A stretch of 64,000 nucleotides of DNA from Plazaster borealis (Eukaryota; Echinodermata; Asteroidea; Forcipulatida; Labidiasteridae): positions 13,830,663 to 13,894,662 of the forward strand of contig CM037469.1 of the NCBI GenBank assembly GCA_021014325.1. The letters are read 5' to 3'. Each line of letters starts with the position of its first letter. The first letter of the stretch is position 1. The translations under genes and the position numbers were made by a program. Of this stretch, positions 13,001 to 22,683 are shown one piece after another. Below the pieces are notes generated by a model that made no database searches, was not told where the DNA came from, and saw nothing but the letters and a program-made list of their open reading frames with translations.

Positions 13001-16000
13001 AGTCCATGAGATCAAGCACATCATTAATCAATGTAACCCCAAATTCCTTAAGTATAGTGTTTTTATCTACAAAACCATGCACAGTTGTTAAAAAACCTAA
13101 ACATTTAAAGTGAAATAAAATATTAGCTCTCCCTTTCGAACACGCCTTTCGTGAACAACTTGAGAATGACTTCGCAGACATTCTGACGTTCCAGGTTACG
13201 ACCATAAGAGCAGTCTCTGTTTCACAGCAGATTGCCTTATAAGCGACACAGGAAGTCCACGCATTGCCAAAACATAAATGTTGACGTACATTACTCAACC
13301 CCCCTTTGCCCGAGCCATGTTTTTTTTCTTCTCGATGTTTCTTAATTACACGCCTTTCCAAGATACCTCAGGGGGAAGGTGATGCGGTTGACATATAATA
13401 ATGTAAAAAGAAGTGGACCCGTAACGGTGCCGTTGGAAAACTCGACAGACTCCACCGTTTGTATCATCCGGATGCAACTTAAAAAGCGTCAAGTCGATAC
13501 TTTCTCATCACCTGTAGGCTGTACTCTCTCTCTTTCAATCCACAACCAAAGTGATCGCAGTGATCTCCGCTGGGGAAAAAGAAATCCTGAGAGAAAAAAA
13601 GCAACAAATATATTCATGGTATAGCCATACTCCTTGATTGAACTATGCATGATAACACACTACCGGTACCTCGCGGATATCCACGTCAAGGGGAAGGATT
13701 TGGTAAAAGGGGGCGGGGACCTCGCCGTGGGGGTGTAATGCACACATCTATATAAACCAAACAAGGCATGCTAAGGTCATGTGAATCCATACTTAATCTT
13801 GCGCCAAAGTTTGACATCTAAAAAGAGAGAGATACCAACACTGACATTAACTTCTTCAGTTTCCGAGGACTGTGCGTTTTTTCGATGTCGGGTTCAAATA
13901 TTGAATAATCTTTTGCGAAGAATGTTTACTCTTTCCACAAGCGCTGTGATAACACAATTTAGCAAGAGTCCCCGTTTACAAATAAGCCTCGAATACTAAC
14001 AAAAAACACGACTACCTCGGTTTTGTTGACACAAATCCTAACCCATGTCACCGGCACGTGTGTTCATATTTATTATTCATAAAAGGGATCCTGTTAATCG
14101 TTTGAACCTCTAGAGATATTAAGTTGACTTGTGGCATGTCGTGGCCGAGCCGCGGTTAAGAGCACTGGACTCAAGCTCATATTTCTGATCAGAAGAGTGT
14201 GGGTTCGAGTCCCGGTCGTTGCACTTGTGTCCTTGAGCAAGATACTTTACTATGCTTTGCCCTTCGGATTGGACATTGAGCCGTAGGTCCCGTGTACTAA
14301 GATTGGTAGTGCACGTAAAAGAACCCAGAACACTTATCGATGAAGAGAAGGGGTTAACCCCGGTGTTTCTGGTTCACAGCAAGCACCCCAGGTTTCCTCA
14401 GGCTTGCGAGCTACAGTGATTAAGTTCACTTATGAGGCATCCTTGGTTTCATTACCAGAAATCATAATAATAACAATAATAAGAATAACAATAATGTGGC
14501 CATAATCTTCCCTTCTAATGGTTGTCTAGTAACTTCATAAAGAAAAATTGTGACAAAATATTACTTTTTACTTTCTGATTACGGCTGCATATTTAAACCT
14601 TGATCTAATCTGGAACACTTGAAATTAAAGCTTGTTGACGATAATTCTAAATATAAAAAAATGGTGTATGTTATATTGATTTTGAAAATGTGAGGGTTAG
14701 TACAGAAATTTCAATCTGAAAAGGGATTTGTGAAACCCTAAATTCCCCCCCAAAGTTTATGAGGCCCTGATAAAAAAACTAAATTCGTCCCTTAGTACTA
14801 TATACGAAAAGAACCGAGAACATTAGGAGCACTTTGTTTCCCATTATTAAGAAAAGATTCCCGTTGGCAATACTGATATTGCATTCTGAGGTGGACTCTA
14901 AATGAACCCTTGATACAAGAAATAATCGAACGAAACAAGATCCTGCTGTATCTCTCTATTATTATCATCTTTTCTTGAAAAGAGTCTCAAGTCCTTTGTG
15001 TATATTGAATATAGTTTCAATATACAGTCTTTTTCTGGACATAAAGCGGTCAGAAGGCCGTACGGACTATAGTGCTACCCAACCCGGCCTGCGGTCACTT
15101 TTCTACTCTTTTCATACACCGCAGCAAATCTTGCCACAGCCGGAACCCCCATGGGTTGTCCAAAGGATCCGAGGGGCAGTTTATCTAGGCGTGGCAGTTC
15201 ATCTGAGTTCCTTGGCGTTTAAACACGCCCAAGGCTCCCAAGGATCCAGATGCAAGAAAAAGGGAAGGGGGAAATATTCAAGCAATAAAAATGCGGTTAA
15301 TCGGGCCTGTTTAATTGAATTACTTGAAGCCCACGGGCAGTGTTTGGTTGGGCAGTAACCAAAATGAAACTGTAGCAACTTTTGGGGAGGAGGAAACATC
15401 AATGCCTGGGTTTTTTGTTTTTCTTCCTTGGTAAAGGGTAGGCAGACGTTGGACATGGCCCAGTAAGAGGCACGCAGCTGAGATACGCTGGCTATCTCAT
15501 ACACAAACAGGTTGCGGTTAGTTTCGACCAGTTTTAATGATTTGCAGATCAACTGGTCACTCAACCGTTAGGTAAAAATAAAATATGAGCTTGAGGTTTG
15601 GCTGCCACAGTCTATTGTAGGCCTATGGCTAGACATCTCCCACTGTGAACTTAGTGTAATTTTTTTACGAAAAAAGGAACGATTAATGATCAAGCGTGAA
15701 AGCAGTTGCGTTTTTTTTAATCTTTGAAATTGTCAATTATTTATAAAATTATAAGATTGTTGTAAAAGCACCGGCACCAATTAAGTACACAATGATATTT
15801 TAAAAATATTTTGTTTATGTTTCGCTGTTTTGGGCGCTATTTGCTTAGCTTCCTTTGTTAACTCTCCTGCTCTGTCTTTGCATCTTCAATTGTCAAATAT
15901 ATTTGAAGTATACAGCAGTCTTATTCCCAATATTTAAGCTATCTCATTAAATCTATAAGTAAGTAAACAAGATGCAGTTGATGAAATTGAATCTCAAATC

Positions 16001-18782
16001 CCGTAAATTATAAGAAGACGAGCAGAGTATACTGTTCGAAACGTCGAGACCAGAGCCAACACTCCTCCAAAAGAGATTTTACACATGGTTGTAGAGGCAA
16101 GTTCACTATCTATTTAAAGACTCTGCTAGGGTCGAAACGTCAGGCCATTAACTATTTTTTGCATTTATACCATAGGTCCTTTTGGTTGGTAAGCAGTTTG
16201 CAACAGCTAATTCTGTTTTATCATTTACATTTATTTATAGTTACTTATTGTTTTTCCACACCATGCAAGGCTTCAAACGACACTTACCCATAAATTATGG
16301 CAACAAATTGAATCTCAATTTCTAAAAAGTTGAAAACTGATTACAGTAGATTGTGAAACGTTGATTTTTTTTTACAACGCCAAAGCGTCCCGAGCACTTC
16401 CTAAATAAACCATAATAAAATAGAATAAACGGTTTGTGTAATAATAGAATTGCTGATACTTGTGCAAATCCTTCTGAGAAACAAGTCCGTCATGTTTAAG
16501 GAACAGTGTTTGAATCCGCTCTTATTTTTCTTATCACGCAAAGAACTTTAATTAAAGGGTCTACATACGTTTGGTAATGACTCTTAAAATTAATGGCAAT
16601 AAAAACTTACTTGGTAGGAAGTACAGCAGCTTTGGATAGTATAATGCATTTTGAGAAACTTTTCACCTAGCTGCGGTTATGGAAAAACAAAAATCACATT
16701 TTATCCCCGAAAATTTGAATCTAAAAGGGAGTTACTGCAGTAACGTTTCTGAGATAGTGTATTCCAACTGCATATTATTCTTCCTGCGTGGACATAACCG
16801 CTCAAGATTTTCCGTAATATCTCAAAATTGCTATCCACCTTTTGAAATGAAATTTTCACAGGTTAGTTTTATGGTATATATCTACAACTATATAGGATCG
16901 AAACAAACAGTGAGTTCCTATTACCAAACATATACACTCCCTTTTAGAATAAAATAACACATACTAACATGTCAATGTGGTACACTTGCTCATCGGAAAA
17001 GTAACCGAATAAACGAATTCTGGTAGACGTCTTAATTACAAACTTGTTGGTGATAATATTTCATGACTTGCATGAATAACTAGTCCACCTTCACTGCACA
17101 AAAACTGGGGTGTTTAAATTGACACCAATGGTGTTTTCACATATAGATACCAAAAGAAAATTAAAATTGACTCCATAGGGTGTTAAAAGAAAAACACTCA
17201 ATTATGCCAAAACAATTACATTGGTGTTATTTTAGTACCATATGATGTAAATTTTGATTCACTCTTCGGTATCTATATGTGAAAACACCCATGGTGTCAA
17301 TTTTAACACCCCAGTTTTTGCAGTGTTGAAAATATTCTTATATTGTAAGAATATTGAGCAATCAATTTGCTCTTGTATTGAGCATTCAATTTGCAGAATA
17401 AACGAAATCTAGTTGTTGCCTTGATTACAGACTTTTGAATGACGATGTTTCATGACTTGCATGAGTGACTGTAGTCCTCTTTAAAAATATTATTTTCTTG
17501 TGAGAATATTGAACGATCAATTTGTCTCCTCACGTTGGTGCTTATTGATGACTTATTAGTGACTCAAACACAAACATGTCTTACGTTTAATACTTAAAGG
17601 GATTGTATATACGTTTGGTAATTGGAACCAAATGTTTTTTTCAATCCTATATAGGTAGATATATACCATAAAACTAACCTGTGAAAATTTCATTTCAAAA
17701 GGTGGTAGCGTTTTAGTGATATTGCCGAAAATCTGGAGCGGTTATTTCCACGCAGGAAGAATAAATCTGCAATTGGAATACAAACACAATTGAATCTGAG
17801 AAACGTTACTGCAGTAACGCTTCTCAGATTCAAATTTGTTGGGATAAAAACTGATATCTTTTTCCATAACCGCAGTACTTCGAAGGGAAAAGTTTTTTTT
17901 AAATGCGTTTTACTATCCAAAGCTGCTGTACTTTTTACAAAGAAGGTTTTTAATGCCATTATTTTTTTAGAGTCATTACCAAACATATACAGACCCTTTA
18001 AAATAAGTGGTGGGTAGCCGTGTTAGTCAGGTAATTGCAGAAAGGAAAATAAATCGTAGCACTGTAATGACTAGTAAGAAATATCTGCATAAGCTTTCGT
18101 GGCAACGAAAACTTAATAATTGTTATTTTCTTTGGATAATTTCATGTACCACCCAAACATTATGTCTTAAGTTTAAGACTTAATAACTACTGTTTTCATT
18201 GATTATTTCAGATACCACTCAAACACATTGTCGTACATTGAAGACTTAATAACTGTTATTTTTATTGACAATTTCCGATACCACTCAAATACATCATGTC
18301 TCACGCTTAAGCCTGAATACTTGCTATTTTGATCGATATTTTCAGATACCGTTCAAACACATTATGTCTTACGTTTAGGACTTAATAATTGTAATATTTT
18401 AATCGATATTTTCAGATACCACTCAAACACATTATATCTTATACGTTTAAGGCTGATTGCTATTTCGATCGATCATTTCAGATACCATTCAAACATATCA
18501 TGTCTTAAGTTTAGCACTAAATAATGACTACTTTCATTGATAATTTCAGATACCACTAAGACACTCCGAGAGAAGAGCAAGGTGGAGTTCTTCCGTGATC
18601 AAGCCCAAGTTGTCTTGGCTCAGTACGAAAACGTGGTCCACCCAGAGAGTCCGGCCCGCTTCGGCAAGCTCCTGCTCACCATGCCGTCTCTCAAACGAAT
18701 CAGCGGGGAAGATCTGGAGGAACTATTTTTCAGACGGACTCTCGGGAACGTTCAGATCGAAAAGATTCTTGACAGAGTATAA
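5212..18782 (+). CDS. NR2E-group nuclear receptor (tailless/PNR relative), six exons
   Basis: Joined exons 5212-5215, 6107-6340, 10268-10678, 10953-11302, 11835-11958 and 18550-18782 total 1356 nt, giving a 451-residue protein with its stop. All five introns are GT-AG and every junction keeps frame (phases 1,1,1,0,1). Residues 11-71 form a two-finger nuclear-receptor DNA-binding domain (Cys 11/14/28/31 and 47/53/63/66), followed by an [12 protein letters not shown] extension typical of NR2E proteins. Residues about 80-250 are a long Gln/Ala/Pro-rich hinge. Residues about 253-451 are the ligand-binding domain, with the [17 protein letters not shown] signature and a C-terminal [11 protein letters not shown] helix like the NR2E AF-2 region. 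The family acts in the nucleus as DNA-binding transcription factors, often repressors, in neural and eye development. The P-box CDGCSC differs from the CDGCSG of tailless and suggests the NR2E5/NR2E6 (Hr83-like) branch; the exact orthologue is unproven. Confidence 0.93.
6107..6340 (+). CDS. Exon 2 of the NR2E receptor: zinc-finger DNA-binding domain
   Basis: Encodes residues 2-79. Finger one has the P-box CDGCSC. Finger two has only five residues (IGKGN) between its first two cysteines, then [11 protein letters not shown]. Acceptor TTTACAG and donor GTAAGA are both canonical. The recognition helix reads [11 protein letters not shown], compared with CSGFFKRS in most NR2E proteins. Confidence 0.95.
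6386..6781. mobile_element. MITE family 3, copy 1
   Basis: Inverted ends ATTATACAGGATTGGTAGA and CTCTACCAATCCTGTATAAT bracket about 380 bp related to copies at 19892, 30630 and 58413. Internal words shared with those copies include GAAATGAAGTCATATTCGAG and GACTCACACAACGGATTAA. It begins less than 50 bp downstream of exon 2. No open transposase frame is present, so this is a non-autonomous element. Confidence 0.85.
7005..7050. repeat. (CAA)n microsatellite
   Basis: About fifteen uninterrupted CAA units inside intron 2, ending in CAATAACAA. Confidence 0.95.
7930..8006 (+). repeat. (CAAA)n tract with short direct duplication
   Basis: AAACAAACAAAC-type repeats flank two copies of CAGTGCGAGGCTGTTCATAC about 30 bp apart, consistent with slippage in the simple repeat. 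It lies in intron 2. Confidence 0.75.
10268..10678 (+). CDS. Exon 3 of the NR2E receptor: DNA-binding extension and hinge
   Basis: Encodes residues 80-216, beginning with [17 protein letters not shown], the C-terminal extension that follows the second finger in NR2E proteins. The remainder is low-complexity hinge rich in Ala, Gly, Pro and Gln, with a short poly-Ala run. The donor is GTAGGT. This exon is markedly more GC-rich than the neighbouring introns. Confidence 0.9.
10953..11302 (+). CDS. Exon 4 of the NR2E receptor: start of ligand-binding domain
   Basis: Encodes residues 217-333. Helix 3-5 signature elements are clear: F275, D282-Q283 and W291 in [17 protein letters not shown], followed by [10 protein letters not shown]. 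The exon ends in a serine run (residues about 324-333). The acceptor after TTTAATATAG and the donor GTTAGT are weaker than the others but keep the frame. A stop lies 10 nt beyond the donor, so failure to splice here would truncate the receptor. Confidence 0.9.
11371..11623. mobile_element. GGGTCA-rich inverted repeat element in intron 4
   Basis: The ends TACACCCTAAAACCTCCGGG and CCCGGACGTTTTTAGAGT are imperfect inverted repeats. The interior is built of GGGTCA/TGACCC words, including an exact GGTCA-GGC-TGACC palindrome at 11435-11447 and a 4-spaced version near 11384. Related copies lie at 43.4, 44.8, 48.5, 49.8 and 53.9 kb. It appears to be a non-autonomous element. Confidence 0.8.
11835..11958 (+). 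CDS. Exon 5 of the NR2E receptor: mid ligand-binding domain
   Basis: Encodes residues 334-374, including [18 protein letters not shown] and [13 protein letters not shown], the helix 7-8 stretch that in NR2E1-like receptors reads as FACLKxIVxFK. Acceptor CTCCAG, donor GTGAAT. A minisatellite starts at the donor itself. Confidence 0.92.
11959..12456 (+). repeat. Minisatellite starting at the intron 5 donor
   Basis: About thirteen or fourteen imperfect units of some 30-45 bp with the consensus ATAACACATCCATTCAGATA followed by GTGGTATCTTTT. The first unit begins within 6 bp of the exon 5 donor (GTGAATATAACACATC). Units vary in length and include a few insertions. A frame made only of the array on the minus strand has no meaning as protein. 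Confidence 0.9.
12457..14132 (+). other. Intron 5, no gene recognised
   Basis: AT-rich intronic DNA. Frames of about 80-120 codons at 12999-13361 (minus) and 13379-13624 (plus) show no domain, no splice context and no supporting composition. Nothing else was recognised. Confidence 0.4.
14137..14495 (+). mobile_element. tRNA-derived SINE A, copy 1 (near complete)
   Basis: The tRNA-like head carries GTGGCCGAGCCGCGGTTAAG (box A region) and GGGTTCGAGTCCCGG (box B, about 14200-14214). The body includes GTGCACGTAAAAGAACCCAG and CTTGCGAGCTACAGTGATTA, and it ends in TTTCATTACCAGAAATCATA with an (ATA)n tail. Copies recur at 21979, 32781 (minus) and 61915. The head resembles a Leu/Ser-type tRNA with an extra arm, but pairing is degenerate. 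Confidence 0.88.
14496..16009 (+). other. Intron 5, no gene recognised
   Basis: Overlapping frames on both strands at 14975-15564 have no recognisable motif. The 15060-15260 part is slightly GC-richer than its surroundings; I cannot assign it. Confidence 0.35.
16010..16302 (+). mobile_element. Penelope-like repeat fragment, copy 1
   Basis: Contains GAGCAGAGTATACTGTTCGA followed by AACGTCGAGACC, then ACACATGGTTGTAGAGGC, and a 3' part ATTTATTTATAGTTACTTAT with CCACACCATGCAAGGCTTCA. The same series of words occurs at 58880-59043 and, more diverged, at 46140-46345 and 51170-51375. The GAAACGTC motif next to a short hairpin resembles repeats of Penelope-like retroelements; no reverse transcriptase is present. 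A second GTCGAAACGTCAGG lies near 16132. Confidence 0.6.
16552..16945 (+). mobile_element. MITE family 2, copy 1
   Basis: Starts TTAAAGGGTCTACATACGTT and ends TTACCAAACATATACACTCCC. It contains the internal palindrome around GTTACTGCAGTAACGTTTCT and the box CACAGGTTAGTTTTATGGT. Inserted in intron 5 of the receptor gene. About 394 bp, with no coding frame. Confidence 0.88.
17092..17328. mobile_element. Foldback MITE, copy 1
   Basis: Long inverted arms (about 65 bp) from CACTGCACAAAAACTGGGGT to CCCCAGTTTTTGCAGTG, both containing GACACCAATGGTGTTTTCAC-like and ATATAGATACC words. A related copy lies at 21153-21396. No coding capacity. Confidence 0.85.
17594..18002 (-). mobile_element. MITE family 2, copy 2
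   Basis: Minus-strand copy of the element at 16552. The ends are TTAAAGGGATTGTATATACG and CATATACAGACCCTTTAA. The hairpin GAAACGTTACTGCAGTAACG lies at about 17800-17823. It sits in intron 5. Confidence 0.88.
18004..18118 (-). mobile_element. Short repeat module with GTAGCCGTGTTAGTC and CATAAGCTTTCGTGG
   Basis: The two ends of this 115-bp piece carry GTAGCCGTGTTAGTC and GCATAAGCTTTCGTGG. On the minus strand it reads CCACGAAAGCTTATGC to GACTAACACGGCTAC, a pair of words I remember from an abundant dispersed repeat in vertebrate genomes. A plus-strand relative of the first part is at 40677-40725. The class of element is uncertain. Confidence 0.5.
18112..18560 (+). repeat. Minisatellite carrying copies of the exon 6 splice acceptor
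   Basis: Seven units of about 60-70 bp: ACTTAATAACTG, then ATTTTCATTGAT, then TTTCAGATACCACTCAAACA, then ATTATGTCTTAAGTTTA. The last unit contains the true intron 5 acceptor (AG at 18548-18549) and the first bases of exon 6 (ATACCACT). Four earlier units keep an intact TTTCAG/ATACC junction (AG at 18210-18211, 18344-18345, 18414-18415 and 18480-18481). Two others are mutated. Confidence 0.92.
18550..18782 (+). CDS. Exon 6 of the NR2E receptor: C-terminal ligand-binding domain and stop
   Basis: Encodes residues 375-451: [34 protein letters not shown], then [20 protein letters not shown] before TAA (18780-18782). RFGKLLL and the FF-(R/K)-T-(I/L)-GN terminal helix are strong NR2E-type signatures. 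The AG at 18549 is the only acceptor in the array followed by a long open frame. Confidence 0.95.
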
Positions 18783-19891
18783 ACAATATTTCCAACGAAA
18801 TTGACAAACGGGAACCCGGCGAAATAATTTGAATGATTCGTTGTTGTAAGGTCAAGAAACTTAATGGCAACTTTAAGGGTCAAATTAACTGGAAACAGGA
18901 GCGAAAAGGTACTGGTTTGATCACTAAAGGCCCAATATCAGAAAGTTTTTTACAGGTAAGCACATGTTTTGTGATAACTTTATTAGAAAAAGATATAACC
19001 AAATCAAGAAAATTTGACAGCGTGTGTTCGCGTTCTCAATCAATTGGAATGTTGTTGCGTCACTGAAATTAGCTTGTCTTTCGCTTTGGTTATGGTTATA
19101 GCAGTGTTTATTAAATACAAACTGTGGTAAGGAATGTTCCTTTTAGCAGGTTTCACGATTTGGGCCCAGTGACACCTCAGAAGATTTTTATTAATTTTAT
19201 TTTGTTGCTTTTTTTAAGAACGAGCAGGTTTTTATACACAGTAAAATTCCTTGTTATAATAATTATTAAATACTTCTATAAGAGAGAATACGAATTTTGA
19301 AAGAACGGTGCAATCTCTTTAGCAAGATACTTAACCATGTTGCTTCCCTTCACCCAGGTGTACAAGTTGACATCGTACTGTATCCATTTAACTTATTAAT
19401 AAGATTATTATTATTTTTTTAAGGATTGCATTATTCTAATGAACCGATTTAGGATAGGTTAAAGTAGCAGGAACTATATTTCGTGCAATATCAACCTCTG
19501 ATCGTGTGAACTTTAGAAACAAAGGTATATGAACATTTTAATATTTCATGATAAAAAGAGTTGGACAAGATGCAATCTGTTGAAATCATCAATATCAAAT
19601 TGCATTACAAATGTATATAACACGTTTTTAAAATGTGGATAATTTTAGCCAACTCTACCCAGATGATTATGCATCAACTTTGACTGATGTGAAAATAGTA
19701 ATAGTAATCAGTAAATAAAATTGTATCTGTTATTTTCGACAATTTGTTATGTTAATTTTTGTTAGTTTCATAAAAACAAATCTTTTTTATATATGGGCGG
19801 TGCAATAAGAGACCAAAACAAATCCAAACGAAAGTGACTATAGTCTTTCTATTATTTTTTCACTTAAGACTTAACTGTTTATTTTGAGGTT
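18783..19891 (+). other. Region downstream of the receptor gene, probable 3' UTR
   Basis: AT-rich. An AATAAA hexamer occurs at 19714-19719 (GTAAATAAAATTG), a candidate polyadenylation signal about 930 bp after the stop, but the end of the transcript cannot be fixed. No other gene recognised. Confidence 0.4.
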
Positions 19892-20276
19892 AAATGTATT
19901 ATACAGGATTGGTAGAGCTGACAAAGTAATCGCAGACAGTGTTCACGATTTGTGTGATCAACCATAAAACATTAAATAACAAACCTGTGAAAATTTGGGC
20001 TTTATTCAGTTGTGTGAGTCAGGAGAAAATAGTGAAAAACCATGCATAATTTTCAGCATGTGAACAAATTGTCCTTTTTGTGTGGGTTGCAGCAACCGAA
20101 ATCAGCTGTTGCATTTTTGTTAGGTTTTCAGATACAGTTTTCTTGAATATGACTTCATTTCAGAGGGAAATATTTCACAGTAAAAAGGGTTCTTTTATAA
20201 GCTTCGGAATCAGTAAGCTTTCAGACTAAAATTAACAATTATGTTTTGTATCCATACCAATCCTGTATACCTTTAT
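19892..20276. mobile_element. MITE family 3, copy 2
   Basis: The ends are GTATTATACAGGATTGGTAG and CATACCAATCCTGTATACCT. About 95 bp inside is AACAAACCTGTGAAAATTTG, the box shared with MITE family 1. It is inverted relative to copy 1. Confidence 0.88.
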
Positions 20277-20422
20277 GCACATGTTGTAGTTTTGAATACA
20301 GTAAGACGAAGAGAGTGTATACGAACTGAGAAAGTTTGCAACTTTTATCAAACCAGTGACAGATATATAAAAACCTGGTTTACAGTATAATATGCAATAT
20401 TCAAATCGAGGGACCAGTATTA

Positions 20423-20822
20423 AAGGGTCCGTATACGTTTGGTAATGACTCTGAAAATTAATGGCAATAAAAACTTACTTGGTAAGAAGTACAGCAGCTT
20501 TGGATAGTAAAATGCATTTTTGGGGGAAAAATCACTTCAAGGTACTGCGGTTATGGAAAAAGATATCACTATTTATCCCAATAAATTTGAATCTGAGAAG
20601 CGTTTCTGACAGTAACGTTTCTCAGATTGTGTATTCCAATTGAAGAGTATTCTTCCCGCGCCTTGACAAACCGCTCCAGATTTTTGGCAATATCTCAAAA
20701 TTGCTATCCACCTTTTGAAATGAATTTTTCACAGGTTAGTTTTATGGTATATATCTACAACTATATAGTATTGAAACAAACAGTGGGTTCCAATTACCAA
20801 ATGTATACAATCCCTTTACCGA
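20423..20822 (+). mobile_element. MITE family 2, copy 3
   Basis: The left end TTAAAGGGTCCGTATACGTT and right end CCAAATGTATACAATCCCTT bracket the standard 400-bp body, including CAGCTTTGGATAGTAAAATG and TTTTCACAGGTTAGTTTTAT. Confidence 0.9.
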
Positions 20823-20883
20823 ATAGAATTAAATATTAAGACAAATAGTCGGAGTGACATAACAACAGTGATGCCTAGTCTAT

Positions 20884-21050
20884 AATGTATGGGCGTTTTC
20901 GAAAACACTGATTGATGGGCTGGCTCCGGCTACGGCTCCGTTCGCCTGTTTGAAGCCCCTTAAGGAAAGCACACGTTTTCTAAACAACTAACAGAGCCTA
21001 TAAGCAAAAGCCCAACCCACGCAATGGTTTCGAAAACACCCATGTATGCC
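20884..21050. mobile_element. Short foldback element
   Basis: The inverted ends ATGTATGGGCGTTTTCGAAA and TTCGAAAACACCCATGTAT enclose about 125 bp with GGCTCCGGCTACGGCTCCG. A MITE-like structure with no coding frame. Confidence 0.65.
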
Positions 21051-21152
21051 AAACATGACTTGTGGTATTCAGACGTAATTCTACGGTGCCAAACATTTTT
21101 AAGGATACATGTCGACAATGTGACATCGTACCTTTGTAATGTTACAACCTTA

Positions 21153-21396
21153 TACACTGCAAAAACTGGGGTGTTAAAATTGACACCATGTATGTTGTCA
21201 CATATAGATACCCAAGAGAGAATCAAAATTAACACCAAAGGGTGTTGAAAAAAAAACACTGTCATTGTGTTGGCATAAATTAGTGTTATTTTAACACCCT
21301 GTGTTGTAAATGTTGATTCTTTTTTGGTATCTATATGTGACAACACCCATGGTGTCAATTTTAATCAGTTTTAACACCCTAGTTTTTTCAGTGTAG
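21153..21396. mobile_element. Foldback MITE, copy 2
   Basis: Inverted arms from TACACTGCAAAAACTGGGGT to AGTTTTTTCAGTGTA, with CACATATAGATACC in each. Same family as 17092-17328. The right arm has gained TTTTAATCAG next to its end. Confidence 0.85.
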
Positions 21397-21978
21397 GCTT
21401 GCTTCTCTTCAATTCGTTGTCACCGACAATTGATCATTACAAAAATGGTTACCTCTTTATATCTTTAAACTGGCCTCATGAATGACGTAATCAAGATGGC
21501 CGTCGCAGCATGCACCTTTATATTGCTTGTTGTTGGTGGGAATGTTTTTGACTCGCTAAACATAATTTGTAAATATCAAAAAACTTCAAGTTCAAGCTCA
21601 TTATAACGAGGTTGCCATCTCATTTTGATGCAAAAGATAATCCCTTGAATAAATCCTTTCAGAGTTATCAATGTATATAAATGTTATTTGAAGTTAACGG
21701 AATCGTTACTTATTAATTCATGTAAATACGAACGAATCGAAAGTTTTTAGAGATTAATATTAATTAAAAAATAAATGAAACATTAAAAGACAGAATAAAA
21801 CAAAATATCGTTTTGAGTTGTTATAATGAGTTTCGTTGCCCAAACATATGTTATTCGAGTGTTTGTACCAGGTTCCACAACGACAGTCAAAATTTGAAAA
21901 AATTTATAATATATCGAAGCTAACTTGGAAACTTCTGTATATTATGAATGTCAACGAGCGAACAAATTTTAGTTTTAA
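21397..21978. other. No gene recognised
   Basis: AT-rich sequence with no long frame and no clear repeat signature. Confidence 0.4.
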
Positions 21979-22322
21979 ATGGATGTAGAGCTCCGGACCC
22001 AAGCTCTGGTGTTTCTGATCAGCAGAGTGTGGGTTCGAGTCCCGGTTGTGACACTTGTGTCCTTTATTAAGCAGGATACTTCACCAGTATTTCTTTGCTC
22101 TTCGGATGGGACATTATGCCGTAGGTCCCGTATACTAGGATTGGTAGTGCACGTAAAAGAACCCAGACCACATATCGTGGAAGAGTAGGGGTGAACCCCT
22201 GTGTTTCTGGTTCACAAAGCCAGCACCCTTGTTCACAGGTTTCCTCAGGCTTGCGAGCTACAGTGATTAAGTCACTTATGGGACATCCTTGGTTTCATTA
22301 CCAGAAATATATAATAATAATT
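21979..22322 (+). mobile_element. tRNA-derived SINE A, copy 2 (degraded head)
   Basis: Box B-like GGGTTCGAGTCCCGG is near 22031-22045. The body words GTGCACGTAAAAGAACCCAG and CTTGCGAGCTACAGTGATTA and the 3' end TTTCATTACCAGAAATATAT match copy 1. The box A part is altered, so independent transcription is doubtful. Confidence 0.85.
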
Positions 22323-22683
22323 ATATTTATAGCAGCATTGTCTATCAGCGAGTATTGCCATCCTAACTGATTTTGTTTCACTAAATACCTTTGAAAAATC
22401 ATTTGTGGACGCCTTATTAAAAAATTATATTTTGCTTTCAATTAATCTATGAAGAATAAATAATTTTGTAAATTTATGTTATAATGGCAAAAAATGCACA
22501 CAAAGGAAATCAAATGTAACACATGATTCGGCTGTGTTTCTTGATGAGGATTTAGGACAGGACGGTCTAAGAATGGAGAATAATGGTCGCTTGATTCACA
22601 GAGCAAAACCGATTCGTCCGGTTTGGGATTTAACAGTTTATATCAACAGGAGAAAGAAGACTGGATTATGTGATCGAGTCAAG

